From contig NZ_JAQTQD010000004.1 in assembly GCF_028712425.1 (NCBI RefSeq), forward strand, positions 96,925 through 160,924: a stretch of 64,000 nucleotides of DNA, written 5' to 3'. A program made the position numbers and the translations under genes. Source of the stretch: Methanoregula sp. GTDB lineage: Archaea > Halobacteriota > Methanomicrobia > Methanomicrobiales > Methanospirillaceae. The notes beneath the pieces are model-generated. The model was given only the letters and a program-made list of their open reading frames with translations. It ran no database searches and was not told where the DNA came from. This document shows, piece after piece, positions 25,980 through 33,469 of this stretch. Numbering within the stretch: position 1 is the first letter of the stretch; each line of letters starts with the position of its first letter.

Positions 25980-26687
25980 TTATCCTTCCGGCTTTGTCAG
26001 GACAAACCCGTAGCGTGCAAAACATTTGACATCGGGGGATTTTCCGTCCGGTGCAATGGCCGGCAGGATGAACCGGAAGAACCGGCTGCAGTACTCTTCG
26101 TACCCGAACCCCCCCTCTTCGATCACGAGTTTCCATTTCTCTTCCATGGAGAGGATGCCCATGAAGGAGATCATCAGGTACATGGATGTGAGGAACGGGT
26201 CGAGATCGGCCCGGATCGATCCGTCGTCAATGCCCTGCCGGACCGCGTCCCGCAGCACCATGCGGCACGACCCATATCCTTTCCCGATCTCTGCAGTGCA
26301 CGGATTCTCTTTCGAGAACCGTTCGGATCCGTAGAAGTGGATCATCCGGAGATATTCCGGGTGTTCCTGTGAGAACCGGTAATAGGCCTGGCCCATCAGG
26401 ACGACTTTGACAATACCCGGTGCGTCCGTTGCCATGCACTCCGCAAATTTCTCCTTCAGGAGTGCAATGCCCCGCAGCACGATGGCAGCGTAGAGCGCCT
26501 CCTTGTTCTCGAAATAGAGATAGATTGTCGCCTTGTTCAGCTCGACTTCGCGGGCGATCCCGTCCATCGAGACCTCTTCGTAGTTCTTCGCAAAGAAGAG
26601 CCGTTCGGCTGCATCAAGGATCTCCGTCCTCCGCTGCTCCTTCTCCCGCTGCCTCCGTTCGGATATCCCCATGGTCTCCTCATGCAA
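25980..26687 (-). CDS. TetR-family transcriptional regulator
   Basis: A 235-residue regulator with a TetR/AcrR helix-turn-helix at about residues 15-65 (RRTEILDAAERLFFAKNYEE, then VELNKATIYLYFENKEALYA) and an all-helical ligand domain. It overlaps the 3' end of the EFR1 flavodoxin gene by eight bases, so the two form an operon with the regulator second. Likely control of that operon, with an unknown ligand. ATG at 26687 and at 26672 (MGISERR) are both possible. Confidence 0.92.
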   Translation of the reverse strand: MHEETMGISERRQREKEQRRTEILDAAERLFFAKNYEEVSMDGIAREVELNKATIYLYFENKEALYAAIVLRGIALLKEKFAECMATDAPGIVKVVLMGQAYYRFSQEHPEYLRMIHFYGSERFSKENPCTAEIGKGYGSCRMVLRDAVRQGIDDGSIRADLDPFLTSMYLMISFMGILSMEEKWKLVIEEGGFGYEEYCSRFFRFILPAIAPDGKSPDVKCFARYGFVLTKPEG

Positions 26688-27483
26688 TGAAATATTCCGG
26701 TTCCTTTCGTTCGCTATACAAGGTGTGCAGGCGCAGCTGTGCGTCTTTCAGGAGCCCGGGTTTCATGATCCGGGCATGCGACGGGCACTGCCGGATGCAG
26801 GCACAGCAGGTGATGCAAAGCTTGGTATCGATTTTCTTTACATCTGACGGATCGACAGCCCCGGCCGGGCAGCGTTCCGCACAGGTCCCGCACTGCGTGC
26901 ATGCATCGCTGACTTCAATGAAGTCCAGGGTCCAGAGTCGGGAGTCCCCGCGGTACGGGAACTCGCCCGGGATGTCTGCCTCCGCGATCTGCGTGAAGGA
27001 TGGTGCGGCCTGCAGTTTTTCCCGGATTTTTTTACCGAACGCTTCTGCACGCAGGAGATCGTTTTTGTCCGGACGGCCCTGTGCGGTCGGGACCGCGGCG
27101 TCCGAGAACGAGTGCTCACCAATGAAGGCACAGCCCGCGATTGTTTTGCACCCGGATTTCGTTACGATGTTTTTGAGCTCGAGCAGAGCATCCTCGTACG
27201 TCCGGTTGCCGTACAGGACAACGCAGACCGTGGGCGTGTTACGGGCAACGATTGCGTTGAGCCAGTTACGGACAATGGCCGGCACCCGGCCCATGTACAC
27301 GGGTACGCCGATGATGAGCAGGTCGTTTTCTGATGTCCGCAACGGCTGCACTCTCGCTGCCGGTGTTGTAATGTCGATCTCTTCTGTGGTGCCCGAACTT
27401 ACGCCGCGGGCAATCGCCCGGACAACATTCTGTGTTGTGCCGGTGGGCGAGAAGTATACGAGTTTTGCTGAGGTGATGTTCAT
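26680..27483 (-). CDS. EFR1-family ferrodoxin (flavodoxin plus two 4Fe-4S clusters)
   Basis: A 267-residue electron carrier. Residues about 1-165 form a flavodoxin-like domain with FMN loop FSPTGTTQNV; residues about 185-240 hold two ferredoxin motifs, CTQCGTCAERCPAG and CITCCACIRQCPSH. I start at ATG 27483 (MNITSAKLVYFSP), because sequence upstream is A/T-tract DNA without coding character. EFR1-type proteins are common in anaerobes and relay electrons to unknown partners. The downstream TetR gene overlaps by eight bases. Confidence 0.92.
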   Translation of the reverse strand: MNITSAKLVYFSPTGTTQNVVRAIARGVSSGTTEEIDITTPAARVQPLRTSENDLLIIGVPVYMGRVPAIVRNWLNAIVARNTPTVCVVLYGNRTYEDALLELKNIVTKSGCKTIAGCAFIGEHSFSDAAVPTAQGRPDKNDLLRAEAFGKKIREKLQAAPSFTQIAEADIPGEFPYRGDSRLWTLDFIEVSDACTQCGTCAERCPAGAVDPSDVKKIDTKLCITCCACIRQCPSHARIMKPGLLKDAQLRLHTLYSERKEPEYFIA

Positions 27484-27610
27484 GTTCTCTCGTTTCCTGA
27501 ATGTGCCGGACGGTGCCGGAAATTTTTTTGGATTTGGAAAATTTTTTGAAATTATTGGGCGTTCTGGAAAATTTTTGAAAAATTTTTTCACGCTGAACGT
27601 GCCAGGCCGG

Positions 27611-28009
27611 CTACAGGATCTTTTTCCCGGGCTCCGGGTCCGGCTTGACAAGATACACGCCCGTGATCTTCACGAGCACCGCGGACTTTGGTGAAAACTT
27701 CGGAAAACTTTCTTTCATCCAGGCAACATTCTCCCGGAAGATCTCATCGTTTGTGTGGACCGAGACCGTCCCCTTGATCTGGAACCCGCCTTTCTCCCCC
27801 CACCACGAAAGGGCGATCTCCGGGTTCTGCTTCAGGTTCGAAAGCGTCTTGTTGAAGTACTGGTCCGAGATGAGCAGCGTCGCGTCATCGCGGACTTTGA
27901 ACGCCGCGATCGGGACAACATTGGGGGTGCCGGACTTCGACGCCGTTGCGAGGAACGCGAGCTTCGCGGCCTGCAGGGATTGTTTGATCTCTGGTGTCTG
28001 GGTGACTAT
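27611..28009 (-). CDS. Pyridoxamine 5'-phosphate oxidase-like (PPOX) FMN protein with apparent ATA start
   Basis: A 132-codon minus-strand frame ends at TAG 27611-27613 and encodes a typical archaeal PPOX split barrel: TPEIKQSLQAAKLAFLATAS, GTPNVVPIAAFKVRDDATLL, ISDQYFNKTLSNLKQNPEIA, then ALSWWGEKGGFQIKGTV. Homology-like content begins at once, but an in-frame TGA lies three codons upstream and no ATG, GTG or TTG occurs before the conserved part. An ATA at 28007-28009 has GGTGA six bases before it, exactly where a start is expected. Either ATA is used, or the start has mutated and the gene is dying. It probably binds FMN or F420. Confidence 0.8.
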   Translation of the reverse strand: MVTQTPEIKQSLQAAKLAFLATASKSGTPNVVPIAAFKVRDDATLLISDQYFNKTLSNLKQNPEIALSWWGEKGGFQIKGTVSVHTNDEIFRENVAWMKESFPKFSPKSAVLVKITGVYLVKPDPEPGKKIL

Positions 28010-28134
28010 GATGATTCACCAACATATTTTTACCCGCAGTTATATTATAACTATTGGTTAGTTAATAACTGTGGGTTGGAAATGTGGGGAATCATGACTG
28101 CAATTCATCGTTACAATAAGGTTTTATCAACGTC

Positions 28135-28177
28135 GAAGAGCCTTTGGCTCTTCTCCTCGTCGGGGTTTGATAACCCC
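28135..28177. repeat. Paired-hairpin module
   Basis: The first hairpin is GAAGAGCC (28135-28142), loop TTT and GGCTCTTC (28146-28153). After an eight-base spacer the second is GGGGTT (28162-28167), loop TGAT and AACCCC (28172-28177). The GAAGA/TCTTC ends and the TGAT loop match the modules near 9.2, 35.5 and 54.1 kb, but the arms are unique. Flanking sequence 28010-28130 has no gene. Confidence 0.7.
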
Positions 28178-28320
28178 TCCGATCCGAAAACGGCTATAGA
28201 CGTGGTCCGGCAGCGTTTGGCAGGATGGATTGGCCTGGAACCCTTACCGGGAAAAAGAGGCTGTTAAAACGTGGCTAATATTTACCTCATCCCTCCGACG
28301 TAAAATTTGGGAAAATGAGT

Positions 28321-28354
28321 GAATTATTCCCTCATTTTGGAGAATTATTCCCTC
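28321..28354. repeat. Short direct repeat GAATTATTCCCTC
   Basis: The 13-base word occurs at 28321-28333 and 28342-28354, a 21-base step of two helical turns. The first copy is also within an AAAATGAG...CTCATTTT palindrome. A protein-binding site is possible; no gene starts nearby. Confidence 0.5.
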
Positions 28355-28427
28355 TGGATTGGTAACTGAAGGGAAACGGAGCCCGTAGAGGGCCCGGATT
28401 TGCGCAGGTGTCTATGATAGGTGCAGG

Positions 28428-28728
28428 CCGGAGCAGAGGTCCGGGAATTCTTCGATGTGGGACTGGCTATAAAGCCAGGAGCAGAAGAAGGATCCGCAGG
28501 ATCCTTTGACATGGGACTGGCTATAAAGTCAGGAGCAGAAGAAGGATCCGCAGGATCCTTTGACATGGGACTGGCTATAAAGCCAGGAGCAGAAGAAGGA
28601 TCCGCAGGATCCTTTGACATGGGACTGGCTATAAAGCCAGGAGCAGAAGAAGGATCCGCAGGATCCTTTGACATGGGACTGGCTATAAAGCCAGGAGCAG
28701 AAAAAGGATCCGCAGGATCCTTTGACGG
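28428..28728. repeat. 54-bp tandem array, five copies plus a degenerate half copy
   Basis: Units begin at 28459, 28513, 28567, 28621 and 28675, each 54 bases, with only two or three single-base differences between them. Every unit has two perfect hairpins: CTGGCT-ATAA-AGCCAG and AAGGATCC-GCA-GGATCCTT. A diverged part-unit lies at 28428-28458. Because 54 is divisible by three, several frames stay open, including an 18-residue peptide repeat on the plus strand (MGLAIKPGAEEGSAGSFD), but no frame has a ribosome site or a credible protein outside the array. The regular spacing without unique spacers rules out CRISPR. Confidence 0.9.
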
Positions 28729-28729
28729 A

Positions 28730-29160
28730 GAAATTCATTCTTCCGTCGGTAAGGTCCTGCCCAAAACCCCCTTCCGGTTCGTTTCGCGTGCTTATGTCCA
28801 GAAAAAACAGCGATCCTTTGTACCAGAGCGACTATATTGACATTTTTCCGGGCGCATTACGACCTCTGTCAGGGAATTAGACGATAAATTTCAGCTATTT
28901 CAAAAATGGTGTACCGTAATTCGCGAAAAAGTACGATCCTCTAAAAGTCGGTTTTTCAAAATGAGCCCGGATTCGAAAACGGGGCGTTTTACAGGGAGAT
29001 TGGTTTTGAGCGATTTAGCTCTCGGTTGGGAGGGGGTATTACGATGGAGTGGAGGACTCCCTGAATCAGGCCCCCTCGCGGGGCGTCGAATCCCTGGATA
29101 CAGGATGGATGCTGGAACGTAATCCTGGTGTTGTATTCGCGAGTCTGGATGTGTATAGGA
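28730..29160. other. Intergenic stretch without recognisable genes
   Basis: About 430 bases with short palindromes only, such as GAGCGATTTAGCTC and GGAGGACTCC. Reading frames on both strands are short and lack ribosome sites. Nothing else can be supported. Confidence 0.5.
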
Positions 29161-29460
29161 GTTTAAGTTTTTTCAAATCCGGTTGTGATCGCGTTTGAAA
29201 AAATTAAAACGCGATCCGGATCGCACGTGAAAAATTTTTTAACGCAGTCACGATCGCATTTGTTTTTTGAAAAATTTTTCCGGAAATCTGATTGCGTTCC
29301 GGGGTGTGCGCCGGAATTTTACCGGAGTTTTCGCGTTTAAAATTTTTACATTGCGGGGGTGATCGCGTTTGAAAAAAATTTTACGAGTGGGGCAGCGTTG
29401 AAAATTTTTTGAATGGGATCGTACGCGAATTTGTGAAAAGTTAAATGGGTTTAGTGAGTG
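29160..29460. repeat. A/T-tract cluster with recurring GATCGCGTTTGAAAAA words
   Basis: AAAAATTTTT-type tracts recur about every 40-70 bases (near 29228, 29268, 29338, 29372, 29402). GATCGCGTTTGAAAAA appears at about 29187 and 29360, and variants lie between them. At 29187-29216 GATCGCGTTT and AAACGCGATC form a perfect ten-base inverted repeat. Similar GAAAATTTTTT tracts occupy 27520-27592. The pattern suggests bent or easily opened DNA, a protein-binding array, or decayed repeats; no gene is seen. Confidence 0.55.
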
Positions 29461-29505
29461 TGGTTGATTTCTCCGGAATTGGCATCTGATATCACGAGTC
29501 TTACG

Positions 29506-29532
29506 CGCAAAAGGTCTGCCGACTTTTGCGCT
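29506..29532. repeat. Perfect hairpin GCGCAAAAG / CTTTTGCGC
   Basis: A nine-base stem encloses a nine-base loop that itself can pair as GTC-TGCC-GAC. It resembles the second hairpin of the modules elsewhere, and closes the A/T-tract region. Confidence 0.5.
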
Positions 29533-29570
29533 ATGCATTTACCTTGATTGTTGCGCTGCAACGAATTGCG

Positions 29571-29690
29571 ATCTTGCCCAGCGAGGCCCCGATGAGGCGG
29601 CCGAGCGACTCCAGGCGCAGCGTGGAGGGGGTGGAATCCTCTATTTCGGAATACTTATTCCTGCACGATAGTAATCCCGGTCTTCGTAAC
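29571..29690 (-). repeat. Degraded copy of the composite repeat at 35416, next to vapC-like 3' end
   Basis: In reverse orientation, a 20-base block starting GATTCCACCCCC, then GGAGTCGCTCGG and CCTCGCTGGGCAA match 35417-35449 and 35530-35545. The central hairpin part of that copy is missing here. At 29658-29689, 28 of 32 bases match the 3' end of vapC (24330-24361), ending in the same TIVQE-stop. Both look like decay remains rather than active genes. Confidence 0.55.
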
Positions 29691-29852
29691 GACCGTGTCG
29701 GACCCGGCAAACTTGGCCGCAAACGTACCAGCTTTCCGTAACCAATTCTTTATTTAGTTCCTGCCGAAATAGCAACCTGTCTTTCTCTCAGTCGTGCGCG
29801 ACACAGCATTCACCTCTTCCGTGTATCGACAGGGAACCAGCAAAGGCGTGAA

Positions 29853-30521
29853 ATGGACAAAAAGATCACAGTACCCGGGGAAGTCTCCTTTGTGGCCGGT
29901 CTCCTTCTGATCTCATTTGCCATATCTCTCATGGTGATCGCGGGATTCGGCATCTCAACTATCTCGTCGCTTCCTTATGTCCTCAGCTGCATCTTCAACC
30001 AGATCTCGTTTGGCATCTGGAACCCGATCTTCCAGATCTGCCTGCTTTGCCTGCTGCTCGCTATCACAAAGAGGTTCAAATCCGGGTACGTGATCTCGGT
30101 TGTCCTCTCGGTACTCTTCGGCCTGATCATAAACTTTTTCATGCATGCTGTTGCCGGCCTGCCAACGGAGTACTGGCAACGGCTCCTGTACTTTATTGCC
30201 GGTTACCTGTTCATGTGTGTCGCCATTGCCCTGATGGTGGGATCCAAAATTCCGCTGATGATAATCGACACGTTCCTCAATGACCTGACAATACATTTCC
30301 ATGTTACCTACCGGAGGATCAAGACCCTGTTCGATATTATCTGTGTGGTCCTGTCCGTGATATTGTCCATGGTCTTCCTCGGTCATCTGGAGGGCGTAGG
30401 TATAGGCACGGTCATCATGGCATGCATCACCGGCCTTGGCGTGCATGTGGTGAACACCACCCTGAGTAAAGTGATTATCATAAAACCGTGGAGCAGGTGG
30501 TTGGGAGAGAGGGTAAAATGA
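29853..30521 (+). CDS. Polytopic membrane protein, YczE/YitT-like (DUF6198-type)
   Basis: A 222-residue protein with about six hydrophobic helices; residues 10-45 (SFVAGLLLISFAISLMVIAG, then ISTISSLPYVLS) match the opening of YczE/YitT-like membrane proteins. A second half, MCVAIALMVGSKIPLMIIDT, repeats the pattern, so the fold may be an internal repeat. Function is unknown; some relatives are suggested to be transporters. A GGCGTGA lies just before the ATG. It is 124 bases upstream of a universal stress protein on the same strand and may be cotranscribed. Confidence 0.75.
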   Translation: MDKKITVPGEVSFVAGLLLISFAISLMVIAGFGISTISSLPYVLSCIFNQISFGIWNPIFQICLLCLLLAITKRFKSGYVISVVLSVLFGLIINFFMHAVAGLPTEYWQRLLYFIAGYLFMCVAIALMVGSKIPLMIIDTFLNDLTIHFHVTYRRIKTLFDIICVVLSVILSMVFLGHLEGVGIGTVIMACITGLGVHVVNTTLSKVIIIKPWSRWLGERVK

Positions 30522-30645
30522 CCCGTCGATCCAGGAAGATAATGACGACACAGGACATGACAGAGATGGCAGATATCACGAAAATGTGCGGGGACGTTTC
30601 CGTTAAGGTCCCGTTCCCGGATGGAGTGAGCGGGAGCGGACGATC

Positions 30646-31521
30646 ATGATACCGTACAAAAAAATATTGATCCCTACGGACGGGAGCAACGACACCAGGG
30701 CCGCCATCACGTTTGCCCTTGGCATGGGAAAGATCACCGGCGCTGAAGTCACGGCGATGTGCGTGAACGATGTCAGCAACTATGCAATATCGTGGGATGC
30801 ATCCGCTCCGGACATGGATTCGCCTCACTACCAGGCATGCGAGAACGCCGTGAGAACGGTGGCGGATCGGGGTACGCAGATGGGCGTCATCATCAGAACC
30901 CTGATAGTCACCGGTATCCCCGTACGGGAAATTATCGATGCCTCCAGAAATTATGACCTTATCGTTATGGGCACCACCGGCCGTGCCGGAGTCTCCCTTA
31001 TGCTTCTCGGAAGCGTGGCACAGAAGGTCATACGGTTTGCATCCTGCCCGGTACTCGTCATCCGCGGCGATCAACCGGGCGGCCCCGCGTGTCACCGGAT
31101 CCTGATCCCAACAGACGGGACCTCCATAACCCGGACTGCCATCACGCACGGGCTTGAGATGGCCCGGGCCTTCAATGCCGAAGTAACTGCACTCTCTGTC
31201 AGCAGTAGCCGGAGCATACGGATCCCTCTTCGCAGAAATGCCGGACAACTTACCCCTGATGCCGCACGAAAGGCTGTAGATTCTGTGGCCAATATGGGCC
31301 GGAGGCTTGGTATTGAGGTAAAACCTACAGTCGTTTTGGGGGCTGTCGCAAACGAGATCATCAGGGCTTCAGCCAATCATGACCTTCTTGTCATGGGGAC
31401 CAGCGGACGCACCGGCTTTGAGTACCTGCGCCTCGGGAGCGTGGCCGAGAAGACGGTCCGGCATGCCCGCTGTCCCGTGCTCGTTGTGCGGGCACCCGAA
31501 ACAATGCCCCCGGAGATATAA
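30646..31521 (+). CDS. Tandem universal stress protein (two UspA domains)
   Basis: A 291-residue protein made of two Usp domains (about 1-146 and 147-291). Each has the opening KILIPTDGS / RILIPTDGT and the ATP-binding loop G-2x-G-9x-GS: GTTGRAGVSLMLLGSVA and GTSGRTGFEYLRLGSVA. The ATP-binding form is predicted. Usp proteins help survival under stress, with membrane-protein neighbours common, as here. The intervening sequence before 31600 has a GCCTTGAC/GTCAAGGC hairpin at 31583-31599. Confidence 0.95.
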   Translation: MIPYKKILIPTDGSNDTRAAITFALGMGKITGAEVTAMCVNDVSNYAISWDASAPDMDSPHYQACENAVRTVADRGTQMGVIIRTLIVTGIPVREIIDASRNYDLIVMGTTGRAGVSLMLLGSVAQKVIRFASCPVLVIRGDQPGGPACHRILIPTDGTSITRTAITHGLEMARAFNAEVTALSVSSSRSIRIPLRRNAGQLTPDAARKAVDSVANMGRRLGIEVKPTVVLGAVANEIIRASANHDLLVMGTSGRTGFEYLRLGSVAEKTVRHARCPVLVVRAPETMPPEI

Positions 31522-31603
31522 ATGGAGAAAATCCCGGGTGATTGTCACGTCAGGGTTTTAAACTTTTAAGAAAAACGCAATCGCCTTGACCGTCAAGGCA
31601 GTA

Positions 31604-31675
31604 TACGCCGACAGGGACTCGAGTTCAGATTTTGGCGTTGGCAATGCCTAGTGATAACCGCATCACTATCGGCGC
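31604..31675 (-). pseudogene. Degenerate tRNA-Gly copy
   Basis: The minus strand repeats the intact tRNA-Gly at 31959-32030 over its full 72 bases. The acceptor stem is nearly intact (GCGCCGA with TCGGCGT), the anticodon loop TTGCCAA is kept, but the T stem is broken (CTGAA opposite CCCTG) and the anticodon stem has mismatches. It is best read as a decaying tandem duplicate. A full tRNA copy of this kind can also be left by integration of an element at a tRNA gene. Confidence 0.85.
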
Positions 31676-31920
31676 AGTAACCTCTTTCTGTGCCCCCTCC
31701 CCCTCCGGATACAAAAACCCCGCCGCCACCCTTGACATCCACGGCATCACAACCCACGTCAACACCACCACGAGTAACGTAACAAACACAACCTTCTGCA
31801 CCAAGAACGGCTCGCCATCAAGAAAAGGACCGGTGAGAAGGGAAATAATAATCGAGACCGGCAACGCCGCACACCAGGTTACGACCCCTGCCGGGTTTTG
31901 AGGACGGTTCTTGAAAAAAA
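31625..31920 (-). pseudogene. Start-less remnant resembling the membrane tail of ABM-domain (COG3224-like) proteins
   Basis: Between the two tRNA copies the minus strand encodes NPAGVVTWCAALPVSIII, a second hydrophobic stretch VFVTLLVVVLTWVVMPWMSR and AAGFLYPEGE. The order TW...P...LL.GP, then VVMP..(T/S)R and a final LYP is that of the C-terminal membrane part of COG3224-type monooxygenase-domain proteins. No start codon lies near its beginning: the only in-frame ATG is inside the intact tRNA. The frame also runs into the degraded tRNA at its end. A truncated remnant is the simplest view. Confidence 0.45.
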
Positions 31921-31958
31921 AGGCTCTCGCTCTTTTTAAAAAAATTCCAAAACCAGAG

Positions 31959-32030
31959 TGCGCCGACCGGGACTCGAACCCGGGTTTAGGCGTTGGCAAC
32001 GCCTAGTGATAACCACTACACTATCGGCGC
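31959..32030 (-). tRNA. tRNA-Gly (anticodon GCC)
   Basis: Seen as a complete 72-base cloverleaf on the minus strand: acceptor GCGCCGA/TCGGCGC, D arm GTGTAGTGGTTATCAC, anticodon stem TAGGCG/CGCCTA around loop TTGCCAA, and T arm CCGGGTTCGAGTCCCGG. The discriminator base is A and CCA is not encoded. All stems pair without mismatch. No intron is present. Confidence 0.97.
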
Positions 32031-32060
32031 AGTGTGCTCTACAATGTGGGTATTCATCTG

Positions 32061-32073
32061 ATTTAAGTATATC
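32061..32073 (-). promoter_or_regulatory. Likely TATA element of tRNA-Gly
   Basis: The minus strand reads GATATACTTAAAT, centred about 37 bases before the tRNA 5' end, which would leave a leader of about ten bases for RNase P to remove. Confidence 0.4.
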
Positions 32074-32105
32074 GAACAAAGGGCGGAAGGGATGAAAAGC
32101 TGCCC

Positions 32106-32225
32106 TCAGCGTACCGGGGAATAGTCCAGCTGGATCATGATAACTTCGGCCAGGTTCTTCCTTGCTTCTTCTGGAGTATGACCGCAACTCGCGATATCGA
32201 GTTCAGGGCAATATGAAGTGTACAT
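32106..32225 (-). pseudogene. HicB-like antitoxin remnant
   Basis: From ATG 32225 the minus strand encodes 39 residues, MYTSYCPELDIASCGHTPEE then ARKNLAEVIMIQ, the core of HicB-type proteins (YxAxCPELxxxSxGxTxEEA). HicB proteins have an N-terminal beta strand before this and usually a DNA-binding tail after it; the same frame extends upstream (RRFLKEGG) to a TGA at about 32283 without a good start, and ends early. GGGGGG precedes the ATG, so expression as a mini-protein is possible. No HicA toxin gene is adjacent. Confidence 0.45.
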
Positions 32226-32449
32226 TCCCCCCTCTTTTAAAAATCTTCGCAGTGGTGATGAGATCCTGTATGAGCCGCTTCCTATTCACCATTGTGTCGT
32301 TCCTGTTCAATATGGATGTGGTTGTCATCCTGATTTTTGCCTGTCGTGCCCGCACCGTGTTGCTGCCTTAAGTGCAGAAGCAGGATTATTTATTCAAACC
32401 GCCAGATAATATCCGGTAACGAGTCCGGCCAAGGAGCCGGGAAGACACT

Positions 32450-32890
32450 ATGACAAAAGCCAGGCAGGCAAAAAAGAATCCCGGAAAACGAAAGACTTCC
32501 GGTATCGATGGCGATCTTGAAACAATCACCGCAGCCGTACTTCCAAGGATTGAAGGTGTCGAGGCAATCTACCTTTTCGGGAGCCTGGCCCGGGGGGATG
32601 CGGATACCGGAAGCGATTACGATATTGTAGCGGTTGTCGACAGTCTCCCGGAGGCATATACCGAATCAGTCGCCGCAGTGAGACACGCCCTGCTTGGGAA
32701 GACCAGTCGGTCGGTTGACCTCATCATTCTTGATCATGACGACCTGAAGAGCGATTCACCGATCCTGTACGAGATCTCAAAGCACCACCGGCTTATTCAT
32801 GGCAGGGACGTTTTGTCCCGGGCAGTTCCGGGTGGCCGGAAGGTCCGCCCGATCGTCATGGACGGCGCCACAATCGGTTACCATGTCTGA
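32450..32890 (+). CDS. MNT-type nucleotidyltransferase (antitoxin of an MNT/HEPN pair)
   Basis: A 146-residue protein with a polymerase-beta-like nucleotidyltransferase fold: FGSLARGDADTGSDYDIVAV near residues 43-62 carries the GS and DxD catalytic motif, and a third acid is in VDLIILDHDD near 94-103. The N-terminal 15 residues are very basic. It overlaps the HEPN gene by eight bases. In MNT/HEPN systems the MNT enzyme neutralises the HEPN RNase by adding AMP to it; whether that happens here is inference. Confidence 0.9.
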   Translation: MTKARQAKKNPGKRKTSGIDGDLETITAAVLPRIEGVEAIYLFGSLARGDADTGSDYDIVAVVDSLPEAYTESVAAVRHALLGKTSRSVDLIILDHDDLKSDSPILYEISKHHRLIHGRDVLSRAVPGGRKVRPIVMDGATIGYHV

Positions 32891-33392
32891 TATCCACGAA
32901 GCGCGGGCAGTCCGGTACTTTGCCGATGCGCTGTTCGACCGCGACACCATCAGCCCGGCCCTTGAGAACCGGCTCTACCCGGTTGCGGTCTTCCATGCCC
33001 AGCAGGTTTGCGAAAAAGGCGCAAAAGGATGTCTCGCCCTGGAATCTATTGTCGTCGCCCGCGATCACCATGCATCGGATCTCTTCACTGTCCATGTCAT
33101 TCCTGCATCCGGTGAACTGGATAACCGGTTCCGGGAATTCCTCCCGGTCATGAGCCGGCTGGAAAGTTATTACATCCCGTCCCGTTATGGCGTTGATACG
33201 GCCGGTCGTGTCCATTACCTGAAATACAATCCGGCAAAGGTTACGGAAATGACCAAAACCGCGCTTGAGTTTCTCGAACTCTGTTTTGTATTCTTCGAGA
33301 CGCAAACCGGTAGGTCACTGCCCCGTTCGCGGGAAGGACTGGAAGAGTATTTCCTGAAAACATATTCCCCCTATATCCGCGGGCTTGAGTAA
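32883..33392 (+). CDS. HEPN-domain protein (partner of MNT)
   Basis: A 169-residue helical protein starting MSDIHEARAVRYFADALFDR, with the HEPN pattern AVFHAQQVCEKGAKGCLALE at about 38-57. The RX4-6H RNase motif of toxic HEPN proteins is not obvious, so it may belong to the non-toxic substrate-binding type. ATG 32883 overlaps the MNT stop. Together with MNT it forms a two-gene cassette, one of two toxin-antitoxin-like pairs in the window. Confidence 0.85.
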   Translation: MSDIHEARAVRYFADALFDRDTISPALENRLYPVAVFHAQQVCEKGAKGCLALESIVVARDHHASDLFTVHVIPASGELDNRFREFLPVMSRLESYYIPSRYGVDTAGRVHYLKYNPAKVTEMTKTALEFLELCFVFFETQTGRSLPRSREGLEEYFLKTYSPYIRGLE

Positions 33393-33469
33393 GGCGCGGA
33401 CGCGGAATGTATCTTCTGCCAAACGAATTCCACAGGATTTTTCTCCAAGATCGCTCAATCTTATAGCAG

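Noticed and set aside
26420-27694. Plus-strand frame of 424 residues
   Set aside because: Antisense to TetR and EFR1, no family motifs, serine/arginine-rich shadow composition.
27755-28267. Plus-strand frame of 170 residues opposite the PPOX gene
   Set aside because: The minus strand encodes a clear PPOX domain across this interval; this frame has no motifs and runs into a hairpin module.
28428-28728. CRISPR array
   Set aside because: Units are contiguous and contain no unique spacers, and no cas genes are in the window.
28421-28840. Plus-strand frame encoding an 18-residue repeat protein over the 54-bp array
   Set aside because: The frame is open only because the unit length divides by three; several frames on both strands are equally open, there is no ribosome site, and the ends do not read as protein.
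29160-29460. Replication origin
   Set aside because: A/T tracts and an inverted repeat are suggestive, but no cdc6/orc1 gene is nearby and skew cannot be judged here; reported only as unusual DNA.
29248-29538. Minus-strand frame of 96 residues in the A/T-tract region
   Set aside because: Its sequence is a translation of repeated tracts (Phe/Lys runs) without protein-like pattern.
31632-31901. Plus-strand frame of 89 residues between the two tRNA copies
   Set aside because: It starts inside the degraded tRNA and is antisense to the better-supported membrane-protein remnant.
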